31,946 nucleotides of DNA from CAZSVE01 sp964610175 (GTDB lineage: Bacteria > Pseudomonadota > Gammaproteobacteria > HK1): contig CAZSVE010000033.1 in NCBI GenBank assembly GCA_964610175.1, positions 1 to 31,946 on the forward strand, given 5' to 3'. Positions within the stretch are counted from its first letter, which is position 1. Each line of letters begins with the position of its first letter. Positions 31,936 to 31,946 of the stretch are shown piece by piece. Under the pieces are notes generated by a model. That model did not search any database. It was not told the origin of the DNA and saw only the letters and a list, made by a program, of their open reading frames with translations. A program made the position numbers and the translations under genes.

Positions 31936-31946
31936 TCCGAAGCTGA

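Larger units (their letters stand above)
31484..31946. other. Repeat region at the window end
   Basis: No gene is supported. It contains a large inverted repeat (31671-31804) and a family D copy (31851-31935). The first 180 bp are unique within the window and unremarkable. Confidence 0.6.

Overview
This window looks like a chromosomal segment of a gammaproteobacterium. The evidence is an E. coli-type S-adenosylmethionine decarboxylase, type II secretion GspL/GspM, a ccoNOQP cbb3 oxidase operon, a large-subunit glutamate synthase and BioA. Most genes are GC-rich by eye. A clearly AT-richer patch lies at about 19.87-22.23 kb. Short interspersed repeats, decayed genes and toxin-antitoxin pairs are unusually dense, as in repeat-rich or symbiont-like gammaproteobacteria; the species cannot be named from this sequence.

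Layout. 1-2992: 5' two-thirds of gltB (minus strand, cut by the window edge), behind a 112-bp tandem repeat array. 2993-4357: gene-free repeat field. 4358-5521: secreted DUF3616-like protein. 6113-9245: gspM and gspL, separated by a methyltransferase gene that two directly oriented copies of one ~190-bp repeat flank. 9720-15215: a tightly packed minus-strand unit reading antitoxin, ParE-type toxin, LRR-Roc-COR (Roco) GTPase, bioA and a 118-aa orphan. 15513-15959: exported superoxide-reductase-like protein with its own promoter, palindrome and terminator, convergent with ccoNOQP (16141-19369), which has an FNR-type site upstream. 19885-22225: decayed AT-rich amino-acid/racemase island (PLP synthase fragment, EamA transporter, alanine racemase fragment, D-amino-acid dehydrogenase fragment). 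23075-23590: membrane-anchored tetraheme cytochrome c. 23890-24621: Phd/VapC-type pair. 24777-27817: lutABC lactate oxidation operon. 28315-30531: GH13 alpha-amylase with an N-terminal starch-binding-like module. 30668-31483: speD. 31484-31946: repeats.

Four short repeat families thread through the intergenic spaces. I call them R112 (~112 bp, hairpin at each end), R88 (a constant 84-88 bp), R190 (~190 bp) and D (~90 bp). None encodes a transposase here. They have shaped genes: an R88 copy sits in frame inside the transporter gene and supplies its only stop codon, the GspL C-terminus is encoded by an R112 end, and a perfect 14-bp direct repeat flanks one R112 copy. The signals I rank highest are these non-autonomous repeats and the antitoxin-toxin-Roco-bioA unit.

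Functionally, the energy genes (cbb3 oxidase, LutABC, multiheme cytochrome, superoxide reductase) fit a bacterium respiring at low oxygen with lactate as one electron donor. GltB, BioA and SpeD are housekeeping biosynthesis.
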